DNA of 64,000 nt from Haloarcula halophila (GCF_029278565.1 NZ_CP119559.1:2418001-2482000); one strand, 5' to 3'. Shown: positions 1-8,748, numbered from the stretch's first letter. Notes: a model not told the origin generated them from the sequence alone. Program-made: numbers and translations.

Positions 1-210
1 GATCTCCGCCTCGCGTGCTGCCAGTCGTTCCTCCGTCTCCAGGGTCAGTCCCCGTCCACACGCTTCGAAGTGGTTCGTGTCCACCGTCGCCTGTCGCTCC
101 TGGATCACTGAGGGTCGGAGTTCCACCCGCTCCGCTCTGGTGATCTCTTCCCCATCCGCCGTTTGTTCGTCGTGCGAAACTTCATATCGAATCGAGTTCT
201 CAGTACTCAT
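1..210 (-). CDS. Hypothetical protein, N-terminal part (cut by window start)
   Basis: An open frame on the minus strand starts with ATG at 210 and runs through the left window edge, giving at least 70 residues. The peptide begins MSTENSIRYEV and is rich in Glu and Arg (ITRAERVELRP, ETEERLAAREAEI), without a membrane segment, signal peptide or recognisable catalytic motif. I do not recognise the family. It lies at the edge of a palindrome-rich noncoding stretch (211-901), which would hold its promoter. The acidic composition and open frame make it look like a real haloarchaeal gene; the function is unknown. Confidence 0.6.
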   Translation of the reverse strand, partial: MSTENSIRYEVSHDEQTADGEEITRAERVELRPSVIQERQATVDTNHFEACGRGLTLETEERLAAREAEI

Positions 211-300
211 TGCAATCCTCGAAGGCGCCCACTCAGCGTCTTCACTGCTTTCCACGACTCTCCAGCCGTGGCTCTCCATCTCGCGACAGGCTCTCGCGTG

Positions 301-337
301 CTGGCCGCGCCTTCATGCGCCCGGAGGGCGCGGCCAG
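301..337. repeat. 11-bp perfect inverted repeat
   Basis: CTGGCCGCGCC at 301-311 is matched by its exact reverse complement at 327-337 with a 15-base spacer. It lies 90 bases upstream of the minus-strand start at 210 and could form a GC-rich hairpin. Function unknown. Confidence 0.6.
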
Positions 338-503
338 CGCGCGCCGTCGAGAACTACCCTACCAGCACCGCGCGCCCGGCCAGCCCGGCCGAGCGGCCAG
401 TTTCACGCCGCTTTCGCGTCTGAGGCCCGGTCGAGCCGGTGCGAGGCCGGGCGAGGACCGAAAGCGCACGTGATACTGGCGTCCCGAAAGGGCGAGCGAG
501 GAG

Positions 504-525
504 CACAGCGAACGCGTTCGCTGTG
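504..525. repeat. 22-bp perfect palindrome
   Basis: Positions 504-514 (CACAGCGAACG) are followed with no spacer by their exact reverse complement at 515-525. A spacer-less 22-bp palindrome is a better candidate for a dimeric-protein binding site than for an RNA hairpin. No gene overlaps it. Confidence 0.65.
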
Positions 526-680
526 ACCCGGGCGTCGGCTGGGCGAGCGGGGCGGACCGTGACGTCTGTTTTGGGACTCTCTGTTTCTAGTGCCTACCCA
601 CGAGGATTCCATTCTGCACGGACAGGAAGCCACGCTCACTGCCGGTCATACAACTGGCTATGGGTGGGGATGAAAGGGGC

Positions 681-759
681 GGCTGGCTCCGGGAAGACGG
701 CCGATGCAAGGACCGCAACGTAGTGAGGACCGCAGCGAGGCCCTCGACCGGAGCCAGCC
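681..759. repeat. Long-span inverted repeat GGCTGGCTCCGG
   Basis: GGCTGGCTCCGG at 681-692 pairs with its perfect reverse complement at 748-759, enclosing 55 bases that contain the near-repeat GGACCGCAACG / GGACCGCAGCG. From memory similar GGGATGAAAGGGGC...GGAGCCAGCC stretches occur in other haloarchaeal genomes, so this may be a dispersed structured element; that is recollection, not something shown here. Confidence 0.5.
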
Positions 760-901
760 GGGGCTTTCTGGCTGTTTGAGCGTCGATCAGCTCACCTAAA
801 CACCACCTTCCAGGTAAACGAGAGTTATGCAGTCGATAATATGATCTTGCACATAGCGATGAGTCTCCACACCGAACGATGGCGAGGACGGCTGCGTCGA
901 C

Positions 902-1333
902 CTACTGTCGTTCCCACAACGATTCGATGCGTTCCTCTACCCGGCCAAGGACGAGTCGGCACATGTCGCGATGGTCTACCGGCCACTGTGCATCCGTTGC
1001 GTCGGAGCGGCTGGCGTTTGGCGAGGGGTGAAAGTGATCGCGTGAGTTGTGGCTGCTTGGATGGCGATCCCACCGACACTTCCAGACGCCGTCCTCGCGC
1101 TCTTCTTGATACTGGAAATTGAAATCATCGTTGCGGTACCAGCGAATCTCCACCCAGGCAGCTGTCTCCCCTGGATAGTACTCACTGGCGAATTCAGCAC
1201 GGAGACAGAGCTTCCCCTCCTCGATAACCGCTACTGATTCGAACAATCGATGGCCACGGAAGCGAGACCGTATCCGCTCCACCACCGACCGGTCAATTGG
1301 CGCGGGACTCGCACCATCGCCTGCGGGCACCAT
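902..1333 (-). CDS. Small hypothetical protein, possible toxin-like partner (DUF6516-like)
   Basis: 143 residues, starting only 2 bases after the stop of the upstream winged-helix gene on the same strand, so the two form one operon. The protein has a WVEIRWYRNDDFNFQYQ segment followed by a KCRWDRHPSSHNSRDHFHP segment and ends in a helix. The His-rich motif after a beta-rich core resembles DUF6516-type proteins, some of which are annotated as toxins of toxin-antitoxin pairs. That assignment is from motif memory and is weak. The tight link with a DNA-binding partner fits a TA-like module or a small regulatory pair. Confidence 0.6.
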   Translation of the reverse strand: MVPAGDGASPAPIDRSVVERIRSRFRGHRLFESVAVIEEGKLCLRAEFASEYYPGETAAWVEIRWYRNDDFNFQYQEEREDGVWKCRWDRHPSSHNSRDHFHPSPNASRSDATDAQWPVDHRDMCRLVLGRVEERIESLWERQ

Positions 1334-1335
1334 CG

Positions 1336-1854
1336 TCAGCCCAGCGAGGAAGCGGCCGCACTGGCTGCTTTCCTCCGGGCGCGTTCGTGGAGCCGACGCT
1401 CCTCGATAGCGGTGGCCCAGTCACCCAAATCAACGTATACCTCGTTGACTTGCTCCGCGTCGAATTCGAGGACATCGACTTCGGCGGGCGAGTCAACGCC
1501 GTAGGTCGTACGGTATGTCTCGATCTTCTCAGTCAGTTCCGACACTCTGGTCTGTAACTCCTCAACAGTGTGGCTCTTTGCTAACTCGTTCACTCGCCGC
1601 CACTCGAAGTAGTCATCATTGCGCTCGTATCTGACCGGCCGACCGTCGTGCTGGATGACGATGCCGAGATCAGTGTAGAAGGAGAGGTGTGTCCGGGCTG
1701 CCTCCTCCGAACAGTCTGCCCGCTCGGCGATCTCGGCTGCCGTCATCGAGTCGCGAGCATGCAACACTGCACCGTATATCCGCTGTTTCGTATCTTCGCC
1801 TTCGAACGGAGTGTCAAACGGCGGTGGGCCGTCGTGGCTCGCGTTGTCCGTCAT
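1336..1854 (-). CDS. Winged-helix transcriptional regulator (DUF7342-like)
   Basis: 172 residues from the ATG at 1854 (MTDNASHDG). The N-terminal half contains a helix-turn-helix pattern (DSMTAAEIAERADCSEEAARTH, about residues 35-57) followed by a wing-like IQHDGRPVRYERND strand pair. The C-terminal half (about residues 90-130) is a predicted coiled coil (VEELQTRVSELTEKIETYR). This layout matches haloarchaeal ArsR-like winged-helix proteins annotated as DUF7342. An ATG at 1881 is possible but would add nine residues overlapping the AT-rich promoter at 1870-1900. The downstream small protein is likely co-expressed and may be its partner. Confidence 0.75.
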   Translation of the reverse strand: MTDNASHDGPPPFDTPFEGEDTKQRIYGAVLHARDSMTAAEIAERADCSEEAARTHLSFYTDLGIVIQHDGRPVRYERNDDYFEWRRVNELAKSHTVEELQTRVSELTEKIETYRTTYGVDSPAEVDVLEFDAEQVNEVYVDLGDWATAIEERRLHERARRKAASAAASSLG

Positions 1855-1908
1855 AGGTGAACTACCGGCCGCCACACACATATATCTTCTTTATCCAATA
1901 TATATGGT

Positions 1909-3300
1909 TCACTCGCTCAGCGCGGTGACGACATCCCCAACGGAGAAGAGCCGAAGGTCGTCGCGGTCTGTGGCCGCCTCTTCGACGGATGGGTTGAACC
2001 CGCTTCGAGAGAAGAGTGCATACCGCTCTGTTCGGTCTCCTCCGTCCGATGGCGTCCAGCGGAGCTCCTCGACGTGATCTTCGAGCTTCGAGAGCGCATC
2101 GTATCCGAGCGGTGACTGTTGGAACTTGCATTCCCCGGCGATCAGTGTCCGTTCGTGGGTGAAGCCGACAACGTCGATTTCGTGCTCGCCGTACCACCAC
2201 TGTCCAGTCTGCGTGATGGTGTACTCGGGATACAGGGTTCGAAGTGCCGAACAACACAACGCTTCGAACGATCGACTCACGAAATCCGGTAATTCGGGCT
2301 CGATGAGCGTCTCATAGGCTTCTGCCCCGAGTTCGTCGTATCGTTCGTCGGTCCCGTAGACGAAGCGGAACCAGAACCGAACGAACGAATCCCGGATACG
2401 GTATCGACTGCGCTTGCTCCGCTCTTTTTGCTCGGTAATGGGGACGTGCTGGTCGACGAGCCGGAGGCGAGATAGTCGATCGAGATATTTCGAGAGCTGG
2501 TTATACTCGATTCCCGTCGTCCCCGCGATTTCGTTACGACTTGTACTTCCGCCGGCGATGGCTTCCAGGATCGAAAAGTACCGCGTCGGCGTCGTCAACT
2601 CCATTCGAAGGACGTAATCCGGTTCGTTGTGCAGCGTGCCGTGACGTGAGAGTATCGTCCGCTGGATATTTTCCCCCAGCGTTGCCTCGGGTGACACTTC
2701 CTCGAGATAGTACGGGACACCACCGAACACACCCCAGGTGAGGACCTGCTCGTCAGCGGTGTACGCGTCGTCGAAGAACGCCATGGCAGCGTCGAAGGGG
2801 AGCTGTCTGATATCGAGTTTCAGCGACGACCGACCGTATAGCGGGCTGTTGCCCAGCAGTGCGGCCTCCTCCATCATACTGATCGACGAGCCGACGAGGA
2901 CGAACGTCGCAGCAGACTCGTCGAGTTCGTAATCGAACATCGCCTGAAGCACGGACGGGAGACTTTCGTCCTGTTCGACGAGATACGGGAACTCGTCGAG
3001 GACGACAAGCGCGTCCTGCTCGGCGAGATACCCGAGCACTTCTTCCCAGTCTTCCCGTATCCGAGTCACACCGGGATACGACTCCGAAGCCACATCGATG
3101 AACTGCGCAAGCTGGAGGGCACTCGTTTTTTGTTTTGCCTGATAGACGACGGCGTCGTCGTACTCAGTGAGAGACTGTTTGATGAGGGCTGTCTTGCCGA
3201 GTCGTCGTCGACCGTATACGACCGCGAGCTCGGCTTCGTCTGACTCGTAGAGCGCGTGAAGCCGAGAGAGCTCTTCAGTTCGGTTAACGAAGACTGTCAT
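1909..3300 (-). CDS. Archaeal AAA ATPase with C-terminal DUF234 nuclease-like domain
   Basis: 463 residues from ATG at 3300. Walker A is YGRRRLGKTAL (about 29-39) and Walker B is LVVLDEF (98-104), the typical pattern of the archaeal ATPase/DUF234 family. A winged-helix part (about 245-300, SRNEIAGTTGIEYNQLSKYL) follows, then a DUF234 C-terminal domain with E/D...ECK residues (GEHEIDVVGF then GECKF, about 375-400), the layout of a PD-(D/E)XK nuclease fold. Such proteins are widespread in archaeal mobile or stress loci, but their physiological role is unsettled. It diverges from the HerA-like gene across a 179-base region with repeated TACTTCAAAGTA sites. Confidence 0.85.
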   Translation of the reverse strand: MTVFVNRTEELSRLHALYESDEAELAVVYGRRRLGKTALIKQSLTEYDDAVVYQAKQKTSALQLAQFIDVASESYPGVTRIREDWEEVLGYLAEQDALVVLDEFPYLVEQDESLPSVLQAMFDYELDESAATFVLVGSSISMMEEAALLGNSPLYGRSSLKLDIRQLPFDAAMAFFDDAYTADEQVLTWGVFGGVPYYLEEVSPEATLGENIQRTILSRHGTLHNEPDYVLRMELTTPTRYFSILEAIAGGSTSRNEIAGTTGIEYNQLSKYLDRLSRLRLVDQHVPITEQKERSKRSRYRIRDSFVRFWFRFVYGTDERYDELGAEAYETLIEPELPDFVSRSFEALCCSALRTLYPEYTITQTGQWWYGEHEIDVVGFTHERTLIAGECKFQQSPLGYDALSKLEDHVEELRWTPSDGGDRTERYALFSRSGFNPSVEEAATDRDDLRLFSVGDVVTALSE

Positions 3301-3343
3301 AGTTCTCATAGCCGATCTGCAATTATAGTACTTTGGATAATCG

Positions 3344-3370
3344 TACTTCAAAGTATGATACTTCAAAGTA
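3344..3370. promoter_or_regulatory. Tandem TACTTCAAAGTA operator-like repeats
   Basis: TACTTCAAAGTA occurs exactly at 3344-3355 and 3359-3370, spaced 15 bases. Each copy has dyad symmetry (TACTT..AAGTA). A reverse-orientation relative (TACTTTGGATA) precedes them at about 3329-3339. They lie 44 bases upstream of the minus-strand ATPase start (3300) and 110 bases upstream of the divergent large ATPase gene, so a regulator bound here could control both. Confidence 0.6.
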
Positions 3371-3479
3371 TTATTGTCGGGTACATGTTCCGCCCGCACC
3401 GGTGCCACCAGCACTCCACCTAACTCCCCATCCACAGCAGTATTTATGCCATCACCTGACGTGGTGTAGTCGTTCATCG

Positions 3480-6400
3480 ATGGGAGACGCCGCCACCCCG
3501 ACAGCACCCGACCTCCCGGTCACAGCCGAGGACACCGATACGTATCTCCGGATTCAGCCAGCACTCGATCCGCTCGATCCATCGGTGGTCGAGACACAGC
3601 TCCGGCGCTTGCACCGTCTCGACACACAGTCCGACACGACGTGGTTCACATCGCTCTTCGAGACGACATCGACCCCGACGATCGAGTGGCTGCTCGTCGG
3701 GACCGACCAGCGGCTGACCTACTACGTTCGGACGGACCGACCGGATACGATCGACCCACTCGAACGCCTCCTCCGTGGGCTCTTTCCCGACAGCTACCGG
3801 TTCGAACGAGTCCAGCTGCGACGCGAGATCCTCCTCGAACCGATTCGGACTGCATCCGCACAGGGAGAGACGCAGCCGCCTGTTGGCGTCGAGTACGTCC
3901 GTCGCTGTCCTGCCCACCCGAAAGACTGGCAGACCACGCTCACTCCATTCGAAGCGCACTACGACGCCGAGACAGCCCGTATCCCCCTCGCAGGCATCGT
4001 CGAGACGATCGCCACCAGCACTGCGCCGATCGTCGTTCAGGTCCTCGTCCGTGCTCGGCCTGACTGGTCACTCCAGCGCGAGGAACGCCGCCTGGCCCTT
4101 GAAACCCGGACGGACACGCTGGGCGGAAAGATCGTGAACACGCTCTTTGGTCCACCGGACGACGAGGAGGGCCTGGAACTCCCCAGGCCGGACGAGCACC
4201 GTCTCGCCGAACTCGACGAGCGAGAGCCACGCTACTCCTTCGACGTGAACGCCCGGGCACTCGTTGGGGAGGTCTCGTCCCAGGCGAGTCACCAGACGTC
4301 GACGGATATCGCTAATGACCTCACGACGGCGTTCACGGGGGTCTCGCATACCACCTACGAGATCAGGGGACAGCTCCGAACCGGGAGCGCACGGAATCGA
4401 CTGGAAGTTGCCGTCCGCGACGCCTCTTTCCGCGATGAAACAGGCCTCACCAGCCGTCTCGGGATAGCCAGACGGAATCATCCGTGCCTCGTCGCCGACG
4501 CCCGCGAGGTCGGAAACTTCTGCCTGCTCGACGGGGCAGCCCTGACCGCGTCTGGGCGACGCCTCGTCGACTCGACGCCCGTCGAACGCCAGCCCCTCTC
4601 GCTCCCACCGGCGACGACGCTTCGCCGGTACCACTCCCCCGGACTACCCATCGGCCAGCCACTGACAAGTGACGGCAACCCGACACCACGGCCGATCTCG
4701 TTGCCGCCCGCTCTCCAGTCGCTCCACGTCGCCTGGTTCGGCAAGACCGGATCAGGAAAGTCGACCGCCCTGGAGAGCGCGCTCCTCGAAAACCACGTCG
4801 GGACCGACGGCGCGGACATCCTCATCGACGGGAAAGGCGACGGCATGCCCCTGGAGTATCTGCGCATCCACTACGAGCGCTTCGGGACGCTGGAGAACGT
4901 GCTGTACTTCGACTGTGCAGAGCTTCTTCCCGCCTTCTCGTTTTTCGATATCCGCGACGAACTCGATCGAGGTATCGACCGGACGGCGGCTGTCGAGGAC
5001 CGAGTCGACCACTACGTCGAGATACTCAGTCAGCTGATGGGCCGTGAGCGCTTCGAGCAGGCAGTCCGCTCGCCGGACATCATCCGCTACATGGTCAAGG
5101 CCATGTTCGACCCGGTCAGCGGTTCGGACGCCTTCAGTCATCGCGACCTGCATGGCGCGATCCAGGAGATGCACGACCGATCCAGCGCGCCGCCGGTCTC
5201 GGATGGCGACCTCGAACGGATGCTCGCCGGCGTCGTCGCGAACCGTGCCCGCACGTTCGACGAGATAATGCAGGGCGTGGCAAACCGCGTCGAGAAGATC
5301 CCCGTAAACCCGCGTCTTGCCCGGATCTTCAATCACGTTCCTGAGACGACAGCGGACGGCGAAGCGACCGAGGAGCCGCAGTTCGACCTCGTGGACTATC
5401 TGGATGAGGACGTCGTCGTCATCTTCGATCTGGGCGGCCTCCGCAGCGAGTCCCAGCGAGCCCTGACGTTGCTCGTCCTCTCGAACCTCTGGTCCGCGCT
5501 GAAACGGCGAGCGCAGACCAATGCAGAGATGATTCCAGATACCTCGGCCGAAGTGCCCCAGGCTGAACCCTCTGAAGAGGAGTCCCTGCCACTGGTCAAC
5601 CTCTACATCGAAGAGGCAGCGAGCGTCGCCGACTCGTCACTACTCTCGGAGTTGCTCTCGCAGGCTCGCAGCTTCGGCTGTGGCGTCACCCTTGCCATGC
5701 AGTTCCCGGCACAGCTCCGCGAACGGAGCCAGCGGGCCTACCTGGAGGTCCTGAACAACGTCTCGACGATCGTCTCGGGGAACGTCGCCGTCGACAACCA
5801 CCTCGCGAAGCGGCTCTCCACCGACGAGATGGACCCCGCCGCGGTCGCGACACGTTTGCGTGCACTCCGGCGTGGCGAGTGGCTCGTCTCCCTCCCAGCA
5901 GCGTTCGATACCGACGAACCTCACCCCTTTCTAGTTCGCTCGCTCACGCCACCACGAGGCCATCCTGCAGCGCCGCGGACGCCAGGACGACCTGGATTCG
6001 GTACTGCCGTCCAGCAAGGGCAGCGCCGGCTCGAAACCACGGCGGCACTCGGCCTCATCGAACCCAGTTCAGTTGACGAGGAAGGGCAAGCCGAGGAGAC
6101 ACCCGACCGCGTCGACAGCGCCCTACCGTATACGAACCGGCTGCCGCCGACCGTCAGCTACGACGACGATATCCACGGACTGGCCTGTCGAGAGTGTGAG
6201 AGTCGCTACGACCCAGACAACTCGGGGATGCGGCGGGCAATCGAATGTTGTTCCAGCTTGGAGGCTGTCGACCGTGACGATATCCCCATCTGTGAGGTTA
6301 ATCTGAAGCTTACTGCCGAGGAGCGTGCCGACGCCGAATTCGCCGATAGACAGCTCCTGTTCCTCCAGGCGGTCTACAACGCTCAGCAACTCCGCTACGA

Positions 6401-7151
6401 CGACATCGAGTACGACATCGTCCACGACAGCATGCTCCGCCTGCAGGAGTACCTCGACGTCGAGAGCGAGGCGATACAGGACCTCTTGGACGCAGGGCTG
6501 CTCTCACACGACACGGACCGCCCCCACCGACTCTACACCGTCACGCCCGAGGGTCGCGGCACCATCGGCGAGCACTACCGCAAGGGCGTCGATTACGGCC
6601 ACGGCAAGGGCGACCTTGAGGAGACCAGCCAGCACGTCGTCGCCGTCGAAGTCGGCCGCCGCTATCTGGAGACGACGTATGTGGACGATCCGGAGTCACC
6701 GGTCGTGACCGTCGTCCCTTACTTCGAACTCGACGAACGCGATACGACGGCCGTCCCCGCTGCCAGTGCCATGGGGACCGACTCCGGTGAATTGAAAGAC
6801 GCTGCCAGCGAGTACGACCGCCACCGGATCGATGCCGTCGGTCTCGACGAGGACGGTCGCATCGTCGTCACCCTCGAAGCAGAGCGCGTCAACCACGACC
6901 TTCGGCGTGCTGTCCCCGAAGACTTCGACAAGATGGCTGCCTGTGATCCCGACGACGCGATCTGGGTGACTATGTCGCACTCCGAAGCTCACCGCGTCCT
7001 CGATGCGCTCAACGATCCCCTGGACGGTTCCCCCCGTATCGAGAAGACGTACGCCCAGAGCACGCCAGCCAGTGAGTTCCGTCTGGATACACCGGGCTGT
7101 ACGGCGATGTATACCCTGGAGCAAGTGCGTGACATGGTCGACCGCGCATAG
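3480..7151 (+). CDS. Large HerA/VirD4-like P-loop ATPase
   Basis: 1223 residues from ATG at 3480, preceded by TATTTATG at 3441. The N-terminal 400 residues have no recognised catalytic motif (RIQPALDPLDP, then an alpha/beta region). Walker A is GKTGSGKST near residue 421; a Walker B-like DEDVVVIFDLGG lies near 642 and an LYIEEAAS acidic motif near 702, as in HerA/VirD4/TraD DNA-pumping ATPases. Near residue 900 a Cys cluster (ACRECE, later ECC) suggests a zinc site, followed by a winged-helix-like and a beta-rich tail. Family members in haloarchaea sit in integrated elements and are thought to move DNA in conjugation-like transfer or defence. The role here is inferred from the P-loop family only. 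Confidence 0.8.
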   Translation: MGDAATPTAPDLPVTAEDTDTYLRIQPALDPLDPSVVETQLRRLHRLDTQSDTTWFTSLFETTSTPTIEWLLVGTDQRLTYYVRTDRPDTIDPLERLLRGLFPDSYRFERVQLRREILLEPIRTASAQGETQPPVGVEYVRRCPAHPKDWQTTLTPFEAHYDAETARIPLAGIVETIATSTAPIVVQVLVRARPDWSLQREERRLALETRTDTLGGKIVNTLFGPPDDEEGLELPRPDEHRLAELDEREPRYSFDVNARALVGEVSSQASHQTSTDIANDLTTAFTGVSHTTYEIRGQLRTGSARNRLEVAVRDASFRDETGLTSRLGIARRNHPCLVADAREVGNFCLLDGAALTASGRRLVDSTPVERQPLSLPPATTLRRYHSPGLPIGQPLTSDGNPTPRPISLPPALQSLHVAWFGKTGSGKSTALESALLENHVGTDGADILIDGKGDGMPLEYLRIHYERFGTLENVLYFDCAELLPAFSFFDIRDELDRGIDRTAAVEDRVDHYVEILSQLMGRERFEQAVRSPDIIRYMVKAMFDPVSGSDAFSHRDLHGAIQEMHDRSSAPPVSDGDLERMLAGVVANRARTFDEIMQGVANRVEKIPVNPRLARIFNHVPETTADGEATEEPQFDLVDYLDEDVVVIFDLGGLRSESQRALTLLVLSNLWSALKRRAQTNAEMIPDTSAEVPQAEPSEEESLPLVNLYIEEAASVADSSLLSELLSQARSFGCGVTLAMQFPAQLRERSQRAYLEVLNNVSTIVSGNVAVDNHLAKRLSTDEMDPAAVATRLRALRRGEWLVSLPAAFDTDEPHPFLVRSLTPPRGHPAAPRTPGRPGFGTAVQQGQRRLETTAALGLIEPSSVDEEGQAEETPDRVDSALPYTNRLPPTVSYDDDIHGLACRECESRYDPDNSGMRRAIECCSSLEAVDRDDIPICEVNLKLTAEERADAEFADRQLLFLQAVYNAQQLRYDDIEYDIVHDSMLRLQEYLDVESEAIQDLLDAGLLSHDTDRPHRLYTVTPEGRGTIGEHYRKGVDYGHGKGDLEETSQHVVAVEVGRRYLETTYVDDPESPVVTVVPYFELDERDTTAVPAASAMGTDSGELKDAASEYDRHRIDAVGLDEDGRIVVTLEAERVNHDLRRAVPEDFDKMAACDPDDAIWVTMSHSEAHRVLDALNDPLDGSPRIEKTYAQSTPASEFRLDTPGCTAMYTLEQVRDMVDRA

Positions 7152-7786
7152 CTGGATTCTCGTGAGTGCCGTTGTTGGGCCACGTGGTGTCGCTTCCTTG
7201 GACGGCTCCCGGAGTCAGTCTATTGTGGCAATCTCCCTGCAGATACTCTGCGTGAGCCAACCTTGGATGGAATCCCCGCCAATGAGGAACGAGTGGATCT
7301 GGACTGTGACTAGAACGTATGCGTAGCGCTGCGCGGTGCTTACTGATCGACACCCCTGTCGAGGCCGGATCCCTCCGTAGAGAGCGTCGCAGCCCCGATA
7401 CATCTGTCTCGGTAGATCGTCCTGGCTACAGCACGTTCCGTTCGTATGATGATTTCCAGACATGTGTTGCAAACAGCGTCTCCAACCTTGGCATCGTCTT
7501 TGGGTTTTGCTATCCTTGGAATAGTCTAGTGTCATGGTAGTTCCCCCGATAGCCGATCGTCTTTCTGTGTATCCCCCTGGTACCTGGCCAGCAGCCCCAG
7601 TCTCTGCAATTACCGTCCAGGCAACCCGATTCCACGACAGTCTAGGTTCGATACAGTCCGATTTTCCTTTCTCTAGCGGGAGAATCTGCTAACGTTGCGG
7701 TGGTTGACGCTCCTATAGCGCCCTCTGAGCGAGGTTAGAGCGATCCCGGTTATGCGACAGCGCGACTCATCCACTAACGGGGGGAT
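7152..7786. other. Gene-free stretch between convergent genes
   Basis: No open frame here has a convincing protein. The base composition is closer to balanced than in the surrounding genes and stop codons are scattered in all frames, as in decayed accessory DNA. I found no tRNA, CRISPR-like repeat or strong hairpin. Confidence 0.4.
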
Positions 7787-8080
7787 TCAGATTCGGCTCG
7801 CCCAGCAAACTACCACTATTCCATCTTGCATTGAGTCAGTGTAGCGGTCGTGGGGGTCGAACTCGACGTACTCTAGCGGGTAGTGGCAGACGAACTGGTC
7901 GACCGACTCGTGAGCGTCGTGATCGAGCCATTCCCTTGCGACGGTGTGAATATCCTCTCTGAGTGCGGCAAGCGAACTGCGATCGTACAATTGTGTCGAG
8001 TCATAGGCCGGCCACTCGTTGTGGGGTGTCTGGGCGACAGCGGGAAAAATAGCTCGGCAGGACGACTCCGTTGGTGCCAT
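7787..8080 (-). CDS. Small acidic hypothetical protein
   Basis: 97 residues from ATG at 8080. The sequence has a compact, plausible core (LAALREDIHTVAREWLDHDA then FVCHYPLEYVEFDPHDRY), rich in Asp and His, with a hydrophobic end (GIVVVCWASRI). No signal peptide, membrane span or known catalytic motif is seen. It is transcribed away from the MazE/MazF pair and lies alone. The periodic hydrophobic pattern suggests a real folded protein, but I cannot name the family. Its promoter would overlap the region upstream of the antitoxin gene at 8081-8161. Confidence 0.5.
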   Translation of the reverse strand: MAPTESSCRAIFPAVAQTPHNEWPAYDSTQLYDRSSLAALREDIHTVAREWLDHDAHESVDQFVCHYPLEYVEFDPHDRYTDSMQDGIVVVCWASRI

Positions 8081-8118
8081 CAGTCAGTGATATGGGCGCC
8101 TGTGGAAAATGGGTAATG

Positions 8119-8151
8119 GTGGGCAAGAGTAATATGGGCGTGGGCAATAGT
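8119..8151 (+). promoter_or_regulatory. Direct repeats GTGGGCAAKAGT before the mazE-like gene
   Basis: GTGGGCAAGAGT at 8119-8130 and GTGGGCAATAGT at 8140-8151 differ at one base and are spaced 21 bases (two helical turns). The second copy ends 10 bases before the ATG at 8162. Their position fits an autoregulatory operator of the antitoxin. Confidence 0.55.
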
Positions 8152-8161
8152 GGGTTATGAG

Positions 8162-8398
8162 ATGAAAGTTGACGCCGACAAACTCCAGACGAACGAGACC
8201 GATGACCGGGGACGGGTGTATCTCGGCACTGAGTACGCGAACAAGCGCGTCACAGTGGCTGTCGTCGAGGTTGAGTCCGAGACTCCTGACGAGGAGGAAC
8301 TAGCTGCCGCGTATCGTGAGGCGTCGGAAAGCGCCAGTGAGCTTGCCGACGAGTGGGGAGGGGCTTCGGACGAGGCGTGGTCGGGACTTGATGAATGA
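8162..8398 (+). CDS. Antitoxin of a MazE/MazF-type pair
   Basis: 78 residues from ATG at 8162 (MKVDADKLQTNETDDRGRVY). The first 40 residues form a short beta-rich DNA-binding-like domain (GRVYLGTEYANKRVTVAVVE), and the tail is very acidic (EEELAAAYREASESASELAD), as in antitoxins that wrap around a toxin. Its stop overlaps the start of the MazF-like gene (ATGA at 8395-8398), so translation is coupled. An upstream GTG at 8150 is in frame, but it lies inside the operator repeat. The role is assigned mainly from linkage to the toxin. Confidence 0.75.
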   Translation: MKVDADKLQTNETDDRGRVYLGTEYANKRVTVAVVEVESETPDEEELAAAYREASESASELADEWGGASDEAWSGLDE

Positions 8399-8748
8399 GC
8401 GAGGATACCGAGATTCGACGTGGTGATGTCGTTATCGTTCGGCTCGATCCTGCCGAGGGGCACGAAATGCGGAAAATACGGCCCGCGGTGGTAGTCCAGA
8501 ACGATGTCGGAAACAAGAACTCAAACACCACTATCGTGGCACCGGCGACGGGAACGTACAGAGGCTATCCCTTCGAGGTACTCCTGGAAGCGTCGGACTC
8601 ACCGTTCGAGAAAGATTCTTCGGTGCGGCTCGATCAAATTCGAGTCGTGTCTGTCGAGAAGCGTATCCATTCGGTGGCTGGCAGTCTCGACGACTCGACA
8701 ATGGGAAAGATCGACGAGGCGCTCAAATTGAGCCTCGGACTCGACTGA
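8395..8748 (+). CDS. PemK/MazF-family toxin (mRNA endoribonuclease)
   Basis: 117 residues. The N-terminus has the hallmark of the family: RRGDVVIVRLDPAEGHE followed by KIRPAVVVQND and a TTIVAPATG strand. The central RLDQIRVVSVEKR segment is also typical. Family members are ribosome-independent endoribonucleases that cleave mRNA and are neutralised by the cognate antitoxin, here encoded immediately upstream with a 4-base overlap. Length and motifs are intact, so it is probably functional. The cleavage sequence cannot be predicted. Confidence 0.92.
   Translation: MSEDTEIRRGDVVIVRLDPAEGHEMRKIRPAVVVQNDVGNKNSNTTIVAPATGTYRGYPFEVLLEASDSPFEKDSSVRLDQIRVVSVEKRIHSVAGSLDDSTMGKIDEALKLSLGLD

Larger units (their letters stand above)
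211..901. other. Gene-free palindrome-rich stretch
   Basis: This 690-base stretch shows no convincing gene on either strand; the short open frames in it are Arg/Ser-rich GC artefacts. It contains three strong inverted repeats (301-337, 504-525, 681-759), listed separately. The density of perfect dyads suggests structured RNA, a replication or recombination site, or a repetitive element. The AT-rich end near 785-845 lies just beyond the stop of the minus-strand gene at 902. Confidence 0.5.
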
